A DNA stretch of 64,000 nucleotides from Roseburia sp. 831b (GCF_001940165.2 NZ_CP135162.1:1752001-1816000); one strand, 5' to 3'; counted from the stretch's first letter, positions 17,248-27,341 are shown. Notes: a model not told the origin generated them from the sequence alone. A program made the numbers and translations.

Positions 17248-20200
17248 TTACGGAACCAGAATCAGCTTTCCAAGAGAAAACGAATAGATGAGTTTCTCCT
17301 TCACCGTTCCTCTTTTTCCATCCTCTGTCGTATAGATTCGCTCTAAACTCTCTGCGTAAAGCGCAAGCTGCGCCTGATAACGGTCTATTAATTCCTGCTC
17401 ACTGTTCACACGGTCCGTCTTATAATCCAAAAGGACAATTCCATCCTCTTCCATCCAGAACACATCGATGATTCCCTGAATCAAAGTCAAATCATCTTCC
17501 TGTATTTTTGTCAGATTCTGTTCTGCATGTCCATGCTCCGTTTCGTCTCCAAAGCCAAATTTATTCAGTTCTTCCTCACAAAATCCCATGACAAACGGCT
17601 TCTCACGGTATAGCTGTCCCTTTTTTGCAGCCACGCGCATACGCATTCCGGTATCAGAATCTATAAACTGCTCTACCAGGTTTTGTTTTACCAAATCTGC
17701 CATATCCTTCGTCAGCTTTTCTTCCAGAAGGAGACGCTCTATCTGCTCTTTTACCGTATTCTGTGATGTAAAATCATAACATTCCATCACACGATGCACG
17801 GCAGTACCGCGAAGGGCTCCCTGATTGACTTCCTCGCTCTTAACTTCCTGCATGAATTTTGGCACATAGGAAACCGGTTCTTCTAAGAAAACCGGAACCG
17901 TCTCCTCCTGCTCTTCCTCAAATTTTTCACGCATTGCACGATGTTTCAGCTCAGAAACCGAGTATTTATTTTTTCGTGTGACATCTGTCTGCCTTGGATA
18001 CCGGAACGAAAACCTCGCATCTAACTCTTTTACCTGTTCCGGCGGAACCGTTAAAATCTCCTCTTTCCGTTTGTCATAGCGTTCCTGTTTGTCTACCTGT
18101 GTGACAATCTCCTGCGTTACAAGCTCTGCCACCTCTACAAGCGTCACCGGATAACGTCCGTGATACTCATAAAGAGCAGGCAGAATCCAATCCAGATAAC
18201 TTGTAGCACTCTCACGCTGTAAATAAGATAATGGCGCATGTTCGCTTTTTTCAAACACCTGGCACTCTGCCTGTGCACGGAAAGCTTCTAGCTTTGCACC
18301 TGCATCCTTTAAGCTTCCTGTTAAAATCAGCTTTTCCTTTGCTCTTGTAAGCGCAACGTAGAGGACACGAAGCTCCTCACCAAGATTTTCCATATCAATC
18401 TGTTTGGCAATCGAACGCTTTAAAAGAGTCGGTGATTTCAGTCTCCGGTTTCCATCCATAAAATCAAGACCTGCCCCATAAACCGGGTGCAGCACCATTT
18501 TACTGCGGACATCCTGCTTGTTAAAGTTTTTTCCAAGACCGGATACAAACACAATCGGGAACTCCAATCCCTTACTTTTATGGATACTCATGATGCGCAC
18601 AACATCCTCATTTTCTCCAACGGTGTCGGCTTCTCCGAAATCAACGTCATATTTTTGCAATTCCTCTATATAACGGACAAAATGAAACAATCCCTTATAG
18701 CTTGTATTCTCGTAGGCAATCGCCTTTTCTAATAACATCGCAAGATTCGCTCTTCTGCGCTCTCCGGCCGGCATCGCTGCAGCATAGTTTCCATACCCTG
18801 TTTCCTTTAACAGAATTTCAATCAGATTATGAATCGGCGTATCCGGTACAAGCGCACGAAGGTTCTGATAGCAGTTCCAGAATTTTGCCAGTTTTTTCTC
18901 CCATTCTTCCAAAGTCTCACCGGAATTATCGGAATTGTTAGAATTTTCAAGTTTGTTTTGAATTTCCTGACATTTTTTTAAAACCGCTACATGGAAAAGC
19001 TCCTCTTTGTATGCAAGACGAATTTTGGCAAGATCTTCTTCTCCTAATCCACAGATTGGTGAATATAGTACCGCTGTCAGCGGAATATCCTGCATCGGAT
19101 TATCTAAAATTTTTAGCATACTAAGCACAACCTGCACCTCTGTCGCAGAAAAATATCCGGTTGCTGATACCGTGTGTGCCGGAATTCCTTCCTCCGCTAA
19201 CACTTCCGCAAAACGGTCTGCCCAGCCATTTAAGCTGCGAAGCAAAATCACCATATCGCGGTAATGTGCCAGGCGAAGTTCTCCCGTCTCCTTATCTGTC
19301 ACAAGCTGCTCCTCTAACAGACGCTTGATACGCTTGGCTAACACTTTTGCCTCTAAAATCTTTTTGTCTGAATAGTCCGTGTCCTCTAACAGTTCATCCT
19401 GGCTGTCTACCAAAAGAAGCTCCGGCGCAAACTGCTTTGATTCCGGGTAAGATGCGCCCGGATAAAGTGCCGCATCCGCGTCATACTGCACATTTCCAAG
19501 GTCTCTTGCCATAATCTTATAAAAGATGTCATTGGTATAATCTAGAACTTCCTCACGGCTTCGGAAGTTCTTATGTAAGTCGATACGCTGACATTTTGCA
19601 TTCGCCTCATCTTCTGGATGCAGTGGATACAAATCGTATTTCTCCATAAAGATTTCCGGGCTTGCCAGGCGGAAACGGTAAATACTCTGCTTGACATCTC
19701 CGACCATGAACATATTATTCTGCCCTTTTCGTTTTCTTGAAATGGAGGACAAAATAGATTCCTGTACTTGGTTACTATCCTGGTATTCATCGATCATAAT
19801 CTCCTCGAACATCTCACAGAATTCATCCGCTGTCTTTCGCAATTCCTTCGTGTGCTCATCGACAAAAATCTGGAGTGCAAAATGTTCCAAATCACTAAAA
19901 TCCACCAGATTTTTCTCTCTTTTCTTTGCAGCAAAAGCATCGGAAAACTCAAGGGTCAGACGCACCAATTCTTCTGCCATCGGACGGGTCTTTTGTAACT
20001 GCTCGATTGTATTTTCCATTGTCGTGTAAAAATACTGCTTCTTTAACTTCGCCGTCATATCCTTGACCTGCTGACGAAGCGCCTTTACCTGCTCCTGTTT
20101 TTCGACATCCCCGGTAAACTTTTTCCTGGAAAGTGTCTCATAAGAAATCTGTCCGATGCACTCTCCTATCTCCGTAAACGTTTTCGCTTTTTCCAATCTC

Positions 20201-20976
20201 TGATACTGCAAAAGGTCGCTCTGGATTGCACTTTCGTACATAAACGGCCCATCTTCTGCCCTCGTCAGCAAAAGTGCCTGCTCTAACAGCTTTACCATAT
20301 CACTACAAATGTAGTTGATATTCCTTGTTAAAAGCCGCAGCCAGAATGCTTCATTTAACGCTTTTTCATCCTCGATTTCGTAGCCAGATGCGCATTTTTC
20401 CAGCCATTCTTTTGGCCACGGATAACTTCTGGAAAAAGAAAACAACTGTAAAATCATGTCATTTAATGCATCATCGCTTCTTCCAGACGCATACCCTTCC
20501 ACAAAATCATGGAATTCTTTCCGGTTTTCGCTGTAATTGCGTTCTAATACCTTCTTTAAGACATCTTCCCGCAAAAGTTTTAACTCACCTTCGTCTGCAA
20601 TGCGAAAGTTTGGCTCTAAATCGATTTCGTGAAAATGATTTCGGATGACATAAAGACAGAAACTGTCGATTGTTGTAATCTGCGCATTGTGAAGCAGGGT
20701 AAGCTGCCGCTGCAGATGCTCATCCTCTGGATTTTCACCAAGTTTTTTTTCAATTGCAACACCAATACGCTCTCTCATTTCCGCCGCTGCTGCATTGGTA
20801 AAGGTTACAATCAATAATCTGTCAATGTCCACCGGATTCGTTTCCGACGTGATTTTTTGTATGATACGTTCTACCAGCACAGCCGTTTTACCGGAACCTG
20901 CTGCCGCAGATACTAAAATATTTCGATTTCGAAGGTCAATGACCTTTTGCTGTTCGCTTGTCCATGAAACGCCCAT
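17248..20976 (-). CDS. addA: ATP-dependent helicase/nuclease subunit A
   Basis: A 1242-residue UvrD-type superfamily 1 helicase with a C-terminal RecB nuclease. Walker A is AAAGSGKTAV near residue 25, the helicase DEYQDSNQVQ motif follows near 395, LRVLYVALTRAKEKL is motif VI, and the nuclease core is GIIDVFWMEEDGIVLLDYKTDR near residues 1165-1185. With AddB it processes double-strand breaks to Chi-like sites for RecA loading. The ATG directly abuts the addB stop (TAA-ATG), so the two are translationally coupled. The length is normal for AddA. Confidence 0.97.
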   Translation of the reverse strand: MGVSWTSEQQKVIDLRNRNILVSAAAGSGKTAVLVERIIQKITSETNPVDIDRLLIVTFTNAAAAEMRERIGVAIEKKLGENPEDEHLQRQLTLLHNAQITTIDSFCLYVIRNHFHEIDLEPNFRIADEGELKLLREDVLKKVLERNYSENRKEFHDFVEGYASGRSDDALNDMILQLFSFSRSYPWPKEWLEKCASGYEIEDEKALNEAFWLRLLTRNINYICSDMVKLLEQALLLTRAEDGPFMYESAIQSDLLQYQRLEKAKTFTEIGECIGQISYETLSRKKFTGDVEKQEQVKALRQQVKDMTAKLKKQYFYTTMENTIEQLQKTRPMAEELVRLTLEFSDAFAAKKREKNLVDFSDLEHFALQIFVDEHTKELRKTADEFCEMFEEIMIDEYQDSNQVQESILSSISRKRKGQNNMFMVGDVKQSIYRFRLASPEIFMEKYDLYPLHPEDEANAKCQRIDLHKNFRSREEVLDYTNDIFYKIMARDLGNVQYDADAALYPGASYPESKQFAPELLLVDSQDELLEDTDYSDKKILEAKVLAKRIKRLLEEQLVTDKETGELRLAHYRDMVILLRSLNGWADRFAEVLAEEGIPAHTVSATGYFSATEVQVVLSMLKILDNPMQDIPLTAVLYSPICGLGEEDLAKIRLAYKEELFHVAVLKKCQEIQNKLENSNNSDNSGETLEEWEKKLAKFWNCYQNLRALVPDTPIHNLIEILLKETGYGNYAAAMPAGERRRANLAMLLEKAIAYENTSYKGLFHFVRYIEELQKYDVDFGEADTVGENEDVVRIMSIHKSKGLEFPIVFVSGLGKNFNKQDVRSKMVLHPVYGAGLDFMDGNRRLKSPTLLKRSIAKQIDMENLGEELRVLYVALTRAKEKLILTGSLKDAGAKLEAFRAQAECQVFEKSEHAPLSYLQRESATSYLDWILPALYEYHGRYPVTLVEVAELVTQEIVTQVDKQERYDKRKEEILTVPPEQVKELDARFSFRYPRQTDVTRKNKYSVSELKHRAMREKFEEEQEETVPVFLEEPVSYVPKFMQEVKSEEVNQGALRGTAVHRVMECYDFTSQNTVKEQIERLLLEEKLTKDMADLVKQNLVEQFIDSDTGMRMRVAAKKGQLYREKPFVMGFCEEELNKFGFGDETEHGHAEQNLTKIQEDDLTLIQGIIDVFWMEEDGIVLLDYKTDRVNSEQELIDRYQAQLALYAESLERIYTTEDGKRGTVKEKLIYSFSLGKLILVP

Positions 20977-23900
20977 TTACTCATTCCCCTTCATTTTTGC
21001 TAAGATATCGCTCTCTTTTCCAATCTTTTCCAACCGATGGTACTCATACCCCGGAAGCCTTGGGTCAAACTCACAGATGGTATGATACGGGCAGTAATCA
21101 CATCCACTTTTTTGCTCCATCTGGTATGGATAAACCGCTACGTCACCCTCATAAATCTTTTGCCCGGTCTTTCGGATTATCTGGTTTACATAATCTGACA
21201 TTATCTGAAAATCCTCCGTGCTTGCCACTTTGGAAGTTGCCTTTAGGGAACCATCCGTTTTCGTTGCAACCGGAATCACGGCAGAGCTTCCACTGAAATC
21301 TGCATCCATCTGCCTGTAAATATCTGGATTTTCATTCACCAAACCATTCAGTTTTAGCTGTTCTAAAACAGCCCGTCGGATTTCTTCTTCGCTTTCTAAT
21401 CCGCTTCCTTCTACCATCGGGTTCGTCACGTGATAATAGAAGATACCTGCTGGCTCCACCTGCTTCTTCCGATACTTCTTTTGCATCATCTCCATCGCAG
21501 TGTTCAAATACACAACCAACTGTAATTGCAGCCCGTAATACAGGTTTAAAAGAGAAAAACTGGTGTTTCCTGACTTATAATCGATAATTTTCACATACAC
21601 CTTATCCTCTGTCTCACAAAGGTCAATTCGGTCAATTCGACCCTTCAACTGCATTTTTTCCTCTTCGCTCAGAGTAAAATGAACGGCATCTAGTTTTCCG
21701 GCGCGTTCAAACGATACCTCAAACTCACTTGGCACAAAATGTCCTTTTTGCACCTGCACCGTAAGCGCCCATATCGTACGTTTTATCGTCTCTCTCATAC
21801 GATTCAGCAAGTATCCATTTCTGGCATCTTCAAATACCTGCACCTGCTGATTCTTTAAAATCGCATCATCCATACAGGTGGTAATGAAACGCTCCTGTTC
21901 CTCTGGTGCAATCTCAGACCAGCTTCTTCCAGTCTCTTTTACCTTTTTGGCGTAAGCCTCTAATGCATCGTGATAGATATTTCCCATATCCACACTTGCA
22001 AACTGGTGTTCTTCTCTTTCCTGTAACCGCAAACCATAATCTAAATAATGTGCAAACGCACACGCCGCAAAACGCTCTAACCGTGTGACACTATTGGTCA
22101 AAACAGAACCATATAATGCCTTTACGACCGCTTTTGAGATTGGTTCCGCTTCGTAAGACTTACAGTTTGCACTTAGCAGACGTTCCACCTCTTTTTGATA
22201 AGCGGGATTGGATAAATACCAGTTTGCCAATGTTCTCCACGCCTCTGACGGCTCCTCTTCCCATAATCCTTCCAGCAAAAAATTTAGACTGCTCTTTGGT
22301 GTCACCAAAATCGCTTCTTTTTCCTGATCAATCTCTTTCACTGTCAGATTTTCAAACATACCAAGCAGCGTTCCAATCAGATAGGAACGTCTCATTGCCT
22401 TTCCATCCGCATTCACCTTCGAATAAGTGACGTACAGATGTCTGGATGGTTTGGTCAGATTCAGATACAAATAAAACTTCTGGATGAAAACGCGCTCCCT
22501 CGCACCAGGTGCAAGTTCCATCGCATGTTCTGCCATCTTCTCGCGCTCAAACTGGGAAATAATGCCTCCCATATTTGCAGCTTTTGGAACAATTCCATCA
22601 TTTACCCCAACAAAAAAGAGAACCTTAATATGATTTAATCGGGTTCGCTCGATATCTCCCACCAAAATCTTGTCGTTACCGGGTGGGATAATTCCAATTT
22701 TTGCCGCTTCAAAGCCTGCATCCAAAATATCGGAATATTCCCCAACGGTTAGCTGCTCCTCACCAAGCAGGGAAACAATCTTATCCAAAAGATCCATCAC
22801 AATCTTATAAATCTGTGCATACTCTTTTGCCTTCGCCAAATCCCCGGCCTGCTCGTACTCTTCCTGTTTATCCTTTAACTGTCTTTCCACCTCTAAGGAA
22901 ACAAGAAGCTGATAAAGCGCCTTCGTCATATCCAGCGTATTACTGTCTTTTTTCTTCAGCTCCTCATAAAATGGAAATAGCAGTGCGATAAGATGTTCTC
23001 TCGTTGCATTTAAGGCATCCAAATCTTCTTTTCCATTTCTCGATACGGCCCTCCAGACGGTGCTATAACGCTTTGCCCCACGGATACCTTTTGCAATCAC
23101 ATAATTCTCAAGTGCATCAATCTCCGCTGTCTCTATCCCGCTTAACCCACTTCTTAAGAACCGGAATACGCTCTCATAGGAGAAATCAGACTCCACCACC
23201 TCTAGGGCTGCGCGGATAAACTCTGTCAGCGGATGAAATAAAATATTTTTGGTCTGGTCAATGAAATACGGAATCTCATATTTTTCAAAAATTTCCGGCA
23301 CATAGTTGGCATAAGTTGCAACATCACCGGTTACCACCGCAATCTCTTTATAACAATAAGACTCTTTTCGCACCAGCATGGCAATCTCTTTTGCCACAAA
23401 ATCAAGCTCTTCCTTTGGATCCTTACAGGAAAAAATCTGTACTTCATCCTTCTTCTGGCGAAACCTTGCGTGCTTTGGACGAAACAGATTCTGCTCCATA
23501 AAATAAAGCCCCGGTGCCTCCTTATAACGTAAGACTGCCCCCTTATCTAACACAACAGGGTCTAATACCGCAATCTTTTCCTCGCCCGCAATGGTAAGAA
23601 GTGTTGCAATGGTCTTTTTGCTCATGGAAAAAAGTTCCTGCATCCCCCTGCAATGATAAAAATCTTCTTTTGCATCAATCGTTACCGTCACAAGCACCTT
23701 GGACGCTAACTTTAACAATACCCCAAACAGCTGGTTCTGAATCGGTGTAAATCCCGTAAATTCGTCAAATACAATCACACTGTCCCTGATAATCTCTGAC
23801 TCTTTTGCCACGTCACAAAGTAACGATAATACCTCTTCTGCCGTAATGTAGCGCCCACGCAAAAATTCGCTAAAGCCCTGATACATCACAAGCACATCCT

Positions 23901-24369
23901 GTAATTTTAGGCGTAGATTTTCCGCCAAATCTTCCTGATGAATAAAATCTTGCAATGCTTCCGGTGAAATATTATACTGGGTCAGCTCTGAAATCAGTGA
24001 TTTCACCTCACTGATATAACCCATTTTATTCATATTACCGCCTAATACACAAAGATTTTTCTGCTTTTCGGCTGCCACCTTGCGGAGTACCAAATTTTTA
24101 CCGGTCTCTTCTAATACCACAAGATTCTGTTTTCCAAGTTCGTCAAACACACGGTATGCAAGGCGCGCAAAACTAAGCACGTCTACATTCATAATCGCAT
24201 GATTTTCCTGCAAGCGTACCAGCTCCCTTTGTGTCTGCATGGTAAACTGTTCCGGCACAATAACAAGATAATTTTGTTTTGGATTCTCCTGTGCTTCTTT
24301 TAAAATCTGCTGGTAGAGATAACTCGATTTTCCACTACCAGAATTGCCTAAAATAAATTGTAATGACAT
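20977..24369 (-). CDS. addB: ATP-dependent helicase/nuclease subunit B
   Basis: A 1130-residue AddB. Walker A is GNSGSGKSSYL near residue 8. The RecB-type nuclease core IDYKSGNTSF lies near 927. Four cysteines for the structural [4Fe-4S] cluster are in place: one in FAACAFAHYLDYGL near 771 and three in CDYCPYHTIC near 1088-1097. AddB scans for the recombination hotspot and carries the second nuclease of the AddAB break-processing complex. AAGGG precedes the ATG, 11 bp after the tdk stop. Confidence 0.97.
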   Translation of the reverse strand: MSLQFILGNSGSGKSSYLYQQILKEAQENPKQNYLVIVPEQFTMQTQRELVRLQENHAIMNVDVLSFARLAYRVFDELGKQNLVVLEETGKNLVLRKVAAEKQKNLCVLGGNMNKMGYISEVKSLISELTQYNISPEALQDFIHQEDLAENLRLKLQDVLVMYQGFSEFLRGRYITAEEVLSLLCDVAKESEIIRDSVIVFDEFTGFTPIQNQLFGVLLKLASKVLVTVTIDAKEDFYHCRGMQELFSMSKKTIATLLTIAGEEKIAVLDPVVLDKGAVLRYKEAPGLYFMEQNLFRPKHARFRQKKDEVQIFSCKDPKEELDFVAKEIAMLVRKESYCYKEIAVVTGDVATYANYVPEIFEKYEIPYFIDQTKNILFHPLTEFIRAALEVVESDFSYESVFRFLRSGLSGIETAEIDALENYVIAKGIRGAKRYSTVWRAVSRNGKEDLDALNATREHLIALLFPFYEELKKKDSNTLDMTKALYQLLVSLEVERQLKDKQEEYEQAGDLAKAKEYAQIYKIVMDLLDKIVSLLGEEQLTVGEYSDILDAGFEAAKIGIIPPGNDKILVGDIERTRLNHIKVLFFVGVNDGIVPKAANMGGIISQFEREKMAEHAMELAPGARERVFIQKFYLYLNLTKPSRHLYVTYSKVNADGKAMRRSYLIGTLLGMFENLTVKEIDQEKEAILVTPKSSLNFLLEGLWEEEPSEAWRTLANWYLSNPAYQKEVERLLSANCKSYEAEPISKAVVKALYGSVLTNSVTRLERFAACAFAHYLDYGLRLQEREEHQFASVDMGNIYHDALEAYAKKVKETGRSWSEIAPEEQERFITTCMDDAILKNQQVQVFEDARNGYLLNRMRETIKRTIWALTVQVQKGHFVPSEFEVSFERAGKLDAVHFTLSEEEKMQLKGRIDRIDLCETEDKVYVKIIDYKSGNTSFSLLNLYYGLQLQLVVYLNTAMEMMQKKYRKKQVEPAGIFYYHVTNPMVEGSGLESEEEIRRAVLEQLKLNGLVNENPDIYRQMDADFSGSSAVIPVATKTDGSLKATSKVASTEDFQIMSDYVNQIIRKTGQKIYEGDVAVYPYQMEQKSGCDYCPYHTICEFDPRLPGYEYHRLEKIGKESDILAKMKGNE

Positions 24370-24380
24370 ATTTTTCCCTT

Positions 24381-24962
24381 TTATTCCTCAAATTGAAAAG
24401 CCGGGCCTAAATTACCTTCTTTCAGATGCTGTCTGCATAAAGCAATGTAGGAATCATTTCCGCCTAATACAACCTGAGCCCCTTCTCTCACAATTCCATG
24501 TTCATTGAATCTGGCATTACATTTTGCCGCCTTTCCGCACCAGCAGACTGTCTTGATTTCTTCAATCTCATCTGCCCATGCAAGAAGCCACATGCTTCCC
24601 GGGAAAAGTTCATTTCGAAAATCTGCACGAAGCCCATAACAGATAACCGGAATATGCAGTTCGTCCACAATATAGGTCAAAAACTCTACCTGTTCTTTGC
24701 TGCAAAACTGTGCTTCATCCACAATCACACAGTCATAGGCCTTCAACTGTTCATCTGTCATTTCAAGAAGCTCCTCAGTCCAGATACAGTTTCTTTTTAG
24801 TCCCATACGGGATGAGACAATCTTTTCCCCGTCCCTGGTATCTGTTGCCGGTTTTGCAAGCAGGGCGCGTTTGCCACGCTCCCTATAATTGTACTCCACC
24901 ATCAGTGCATTTGCTGTCTTTGAACTTCCCATCGCTCCATAGCGAAAATATAACTTTGCCAT
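24381..24962 (-). CDS. tdk: Thymidine kinase (type II)
   Basis: A 193-residue salvage enzyme that phosphorylates thymidine with ATP. The P-loop near residue 11 is GAMGSSKTANAL, a lysine-containing variant with Ser where many have Gly. VIVDEAQF is the Walker B/DEAQF motif near 82. The zinc-binding lasso domain shows C-W-C near 145 and further Cys/His (KCNARF, CRQH). The length is typical. It lies in the repair-rich operon between two tiny ORFs and addB, 11 bp before addB, which suggests that dTMP supply is co-expressed with break repair. Confidence 0.95.
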   Translation of the reverse strand: MAKLYFRYGAMGSSKTANALMVEYNYRERGKRALLAKPATDTRDGEKIVSSRMGLKRNCIWTEELLEMTDEQLKAYDCVIVDEAQFCSKEQVEFLTYIVDELHIPVICYGLRADFRNELFPGSMWLLAWADEIEEIKTVCWCGKAAKCNARFNEHGIVREGAQVVLGGNDSYIALCRQHLKEGNLGPAFQFEE

Positions 24963-24979
24963 TTTTCTATCTTCCTTAC

Positions 24980-25144
24980 CTATAAACTATTGCGCATATT
25001 CTGTAATTGATTCAGCGTATTCTGAACCTGAAGTTTCACATTCGAAAGGTTCTGCTGTGTTTGCTTGATTCTTGACTGTACCAGCGCATCCACTAAAAAA
25101 TTATCAAAACAAATGTCCAAAAATTTGGTCACTCCGTCATCCAC
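24980..25144 (-). CDS. Small ORF 2 of a coupled pair (54 aa)
   Basis: A 54-codon ORF that starts with GTG at 25144, eight bases inside the end of the preceding small ORF, with GGAGGAGG at good distance upstream. The product has a hydrophobic N-terminal half containing FLDICFDNFLVDALVQSRI and a Gln/Asn-rich helical C-terminal half (QVQNTLNQLQNM). FDxxxxDxxVQSxI stretches of this type occur, as far as I recall, at the C-terminal end of longer uncharacterised Firmicute proteins, so this may be the second half of a split gene. It precedes tdk by 17 bp. Confidence 0.6.
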   Translation of the reverse strand: MDDGVTKFLDICFDNFLVDALVQSRIKQTQQNLSNVKLQVQNTLNQLQNMRNSL

Positions 25145-25289
25145 TCACAAAACCTCCTCCTAGCATATCCCAGATTCCAAATCCTCTAGCACTGCTAAGG
25201 TGACTTTCTGCCTCACAAATTGCCTGATAGGCTCTCTGTCCCGCAAAAATTGCTTCGTCAATTTCTCTTATCTGCTCTTCTCTTGTCAT
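25137..25289 (-). CDS. Small ORF 1 of a coupled pair (50 aa)
   Basis: A 50-codon ORF with a strong AGGGGGAA ribosome site, 10 bp after the RNase H stop. The N-terminal part is a charged helix (MTREEQIREIDEAI), followed by HLSSARGFGIWDMLGGGFVSG and a stop. The W/F-DMLGGG(F/L) motif is, from memory, a feature near the middle of longer uncharacterised proteins in Firmicutes. The abrupt end right after it, with a second ORF starting in another frame within eight bases, suggests either a two-ORF version of that protein, a frameshift, or a deletion. Function unknown. Confidence 0.6.
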   Translation of the reverse strand: MTREEQIREIDEAIFAGQRAYQAICEAESHLSSARGFGIWDMLGGGFVSG

Positions 25290-25299
25290 GTTCTTCCCC

Positions 25300-25959
25300 C
25301 TATAAGATTCCAACCGCTTCCTTTGCAAGGCGGTCTGCCTCTTCGTTTCCTTCTACACCGGAGTGCCCTTTTACTTTTACAAAATGAATCTGAATCTTAT
25401 CCTTTACAGATGCCATATAATCGTGGTACGCTATCGTTCCTTTTTTATTGCGTTTCCATAACCCAAGTGCCCACATCTCAATTCCGAGATAATCATAATA
25501 TATGGTAATTTCTTTTTTCCCAAGTTCGATTGCTTTTTGAACGGCTGCCATACTTCCAAGCACTTCACCTGCCACATTTCGCATCGCTGCCATCTCTTCA
25601 TCCGTTCCACTGCCCTGAAGCACAATGCGCTCGTTACCATCCTGTAAAAAGCCACCATAACCGTACGTCTTTGTTGCGATGTTAAAAGAACCATCCACAA
25701 AGGCAAAAACCTGTGGCAATTTCTCTGTTACATAAGAGGGCGCTGCACCTGTCTGTTTCTTTGCGATACTTTCCTGTGTGCTTTCCGACTCTTTCCTCTT
25801 TTGGCAGGCGTCTCCTACAAACTGTTCTGCCTCTTTTCTCGTCTTAAAACTCTTATATTGTGCTCCCGGATAGCCGTCGACATTTCGTTTGCACGCCTCC
25901 CAGCTTTCATAAATTCCCGGAGTCTTTCCTTTTCTTACTGCATAAAATTTGGATGCCAT
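25300..25959 (-). CDS. rnhA: Ribonuclease H with N-terminal viroplasmin-type domain
   Basis: A 219-residue RNase H1. Residues 1-50 form the caulimovirus-viroplasmin-like RNA/DNA-hybrid-binding domain (KFYAVRKGKTPGIYESW...YKSFKTRKEAEQF). A polar linker follows. The catalytic domain starts near residue 85 with FVDGSFN (Asp), then EMAAMRN...GEVLG (Glu), YYDYLGIEMWA (Asp) and NEEADRLAK (Asp). It removes RNA from RNA:DNA hybrids in the cytosol. It is in the repair-rich operon, 12 bp after the small membrane protein gene. The symbol is used for the enzyme class; rnhA-like is safe, exact orthology is not. Confidence 0.92.
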   Translation of the reverse strand: MASKFYAVRKGKTPGIYESWEACKRNVDGYPGAQYKSFKTRKEAEQFVGDACQKRKESESTQESIAKKQTGAAPSYVTEKLPQVFAFVDGSFNIATKTYGYGGFLQDGNERIVLQGSGTDEEMAAMRNVAGEVLGSMAAVQKAIELGKKEITIYYDYLGIEMWALGLWKRNKKGTIAYHDYMASVKDKIQIHFVKVKGHSGVEGNEEADRLAKEAVGIL

Positions 25960-25970
25960 ATTTTCACCTG

Positions 25971-26393
25971 TTACTGTTGACTTAACTGATCTTTATATTT
26001 CTGATACAAGTCCTGCACTTCCTGCTTTTCTTCCTCTGAAAGATTATCTTTTACATATTCTTTCAGTCCCGCTGTATCGCCACTTTTCAAATAATCGGCT
26101 GCCTGTGAGACTGTCTCCTGCGATAAATTGTTTTCTACAATCTCTTTTACCGTCTCTTTGTCTGCCTCATCCATACTGTTATAAATATCTGATGCGGTCA
26201 GATTTCCATAAACGGCGGTGTCTGCACCGATTTTTTCATCCAGAAGTTTTTCTACCACAACCTCTGCTGCCTTATCTTTGACTTTGTTTGTTATCTGATC
26301 TTTTAAAACAAATCCAACTATTACTACAATTAATACAATTCCTAAAAATATTTTTAGTCCCAAATGTCTTTTTCTTCTTCTCTTTGCTGCCAT
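25971..26393 (-). CDS. Single-pass membrane protein of unknown function (140 aa)
   Basis: The protein has a strongly basic head (AAKRRRKRH), one membrane segment of about 20 residues (IFLGIVLIVVIVGFVL), and an acidic, helical extracytoplasmic domain rich in Glu/Asp/Lys. The ATG at 26393 has AAAGGAG upstream, and the TTG-initiated extension encodes that very box, so it is excluded. The positive-inside rule places the C-terminal domain outside. No family recognised. It lies 26 bp after the pseudouridine synthase gene and 12 bp before the RNase H gene. Confidence 0.7.
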   Translation of the reverse strand: MAAKRRRKRHLGLKIFLGIVLIVVIVGFVLKDQITNKVKDKAAEVVVEKLLDEKIGADTAVYGNLTASDIYNSMDEADKETVKEIVENNLSQETVSQAADYLKSGDTAGLKEYVKDNLSEEEKQEVQDLYQKYKDQLSQQ

Positions 26394-26419
26394 AATGTCT
26401 CCTTTCAACTAGCAAATCT

Positions 26420-27340
26420 TTATTCCTGCTCACCTAACACTTTTTTCATATCCGGTGGCATCGGTGCGACAAATTCCATCTGCTGCCTTGTAATCGGATG
26501 TGGAAAACTTAGCCGGTATGCGTGAAGCGCCTGCCTGTTAATGTACTCCATATCCGGATTGTAAAGATAATCTCCAACCAAAGGATACCCTAGATACTGC
26601 ATATGTACACGAATCTGATGGGTTCTTCCTGTCTCAAGTTCCAACTGAATCAGACTATGTCCGTTCACCTGCTTTATCACCTGGTAATGGGTCACGGCAC
26701 GCTCCCCGTTTTCAAAATCCACAACACGCTCTAGACAGGAACTTTCCTTTCTTGCAATTGGTGCATCGATGGTCCCTTGTGATGGTAACACGTTTCCCCT
26801 TACGATTGCAAGGTATTGTCGATGAATTCCTTCTGCTTGTAATCCATCCATGGATTTTGCTGCTACCATCTGGCTTAATATGGCACCACTTACCATATTT
26901 TTTGCGACAATCGTAAGACCGGAAGTATCCCGGTCCAAGCGGTTAATACAGCGGTAAACAAACGGTTTTCCCTGCTTTTTAAAATACCAGGCAAGCGCAT
27001 TTCCAAGCGTATTGTCGTGATTATGCATAGACGGATGAATCGGCATTCCTGCTGCCTTATTAATCACCATCAAATCTTCATCCTCATAGACAATATCAAT
27101 CGGAAGTTCCACCGGAAGAATCTGATCCGAGCCTTCTTTTTCATTGACCCTTACTTCTAACTCGTCTCCATCCTGCAAAACATAATTCTGGTAAACAGCT
27201 CTTCCATTGACCCAGACGCTCTGTTCATCCTTTTTTAAGTGCACCCGCACCGGCGCAGAAAATCCCTGTGTCTTTAGAAATCCACTGATTTTCTGCCCCG
27301 GCATTGGATTTTGTATTGTAAAATGAAATATTCGTTCCAT
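26420..27340 (-). CDS. RluA family pseudouridine synthase
   Basis: A 306-residue cytosolic enzyme that isomerises uridine to pseudouridine in rRNA or tRNA. An S4-like N-terminal RNA-binding region (about residues 10-75) precedes the catalytic domain. The catalytic motif is NRLDRDTSGLTIVAKN with the nucleophilic Asp near residue 140. LETGRTHQIRVHMQYLGYPLVGD is the second family signature near 225. The ATG at 27340 has GGGAG eight bases upstream and starts 1 bp after the nuclease gene; an extension to 27373 would overlap that gene. The target base is not predictable from sequence. Confidence 0.92.
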   Translation of the reverse strand: MERIFHFTIQNPMPGQKISGFLKTQGFSAPVRVHLKKDEQSVWVNGRAVYQNYVLQDGDELEVRVNEKEGSDQILPVELPIDIVYEDEDLMVINKAAGMPIHPSMHNHDNTLGNALAWYFKKQGKPFVYRCINRLDRDTSGLTIVAKNMVSGAILSQMVAAKSMDGLQAEGIHRQYLAIVRGNVLPSQGTIDAPIARKESSCLERVVDFENGERAVTHYQVIKQVNGHSLIQLELETGRTHQIRVHMQYLGYPLVGDYLYNPDMEYINRQALHAYRLSFPHPITRQQMEFVAPMPPDMKKVLGEQE

Positions 27341-27341
27341 A

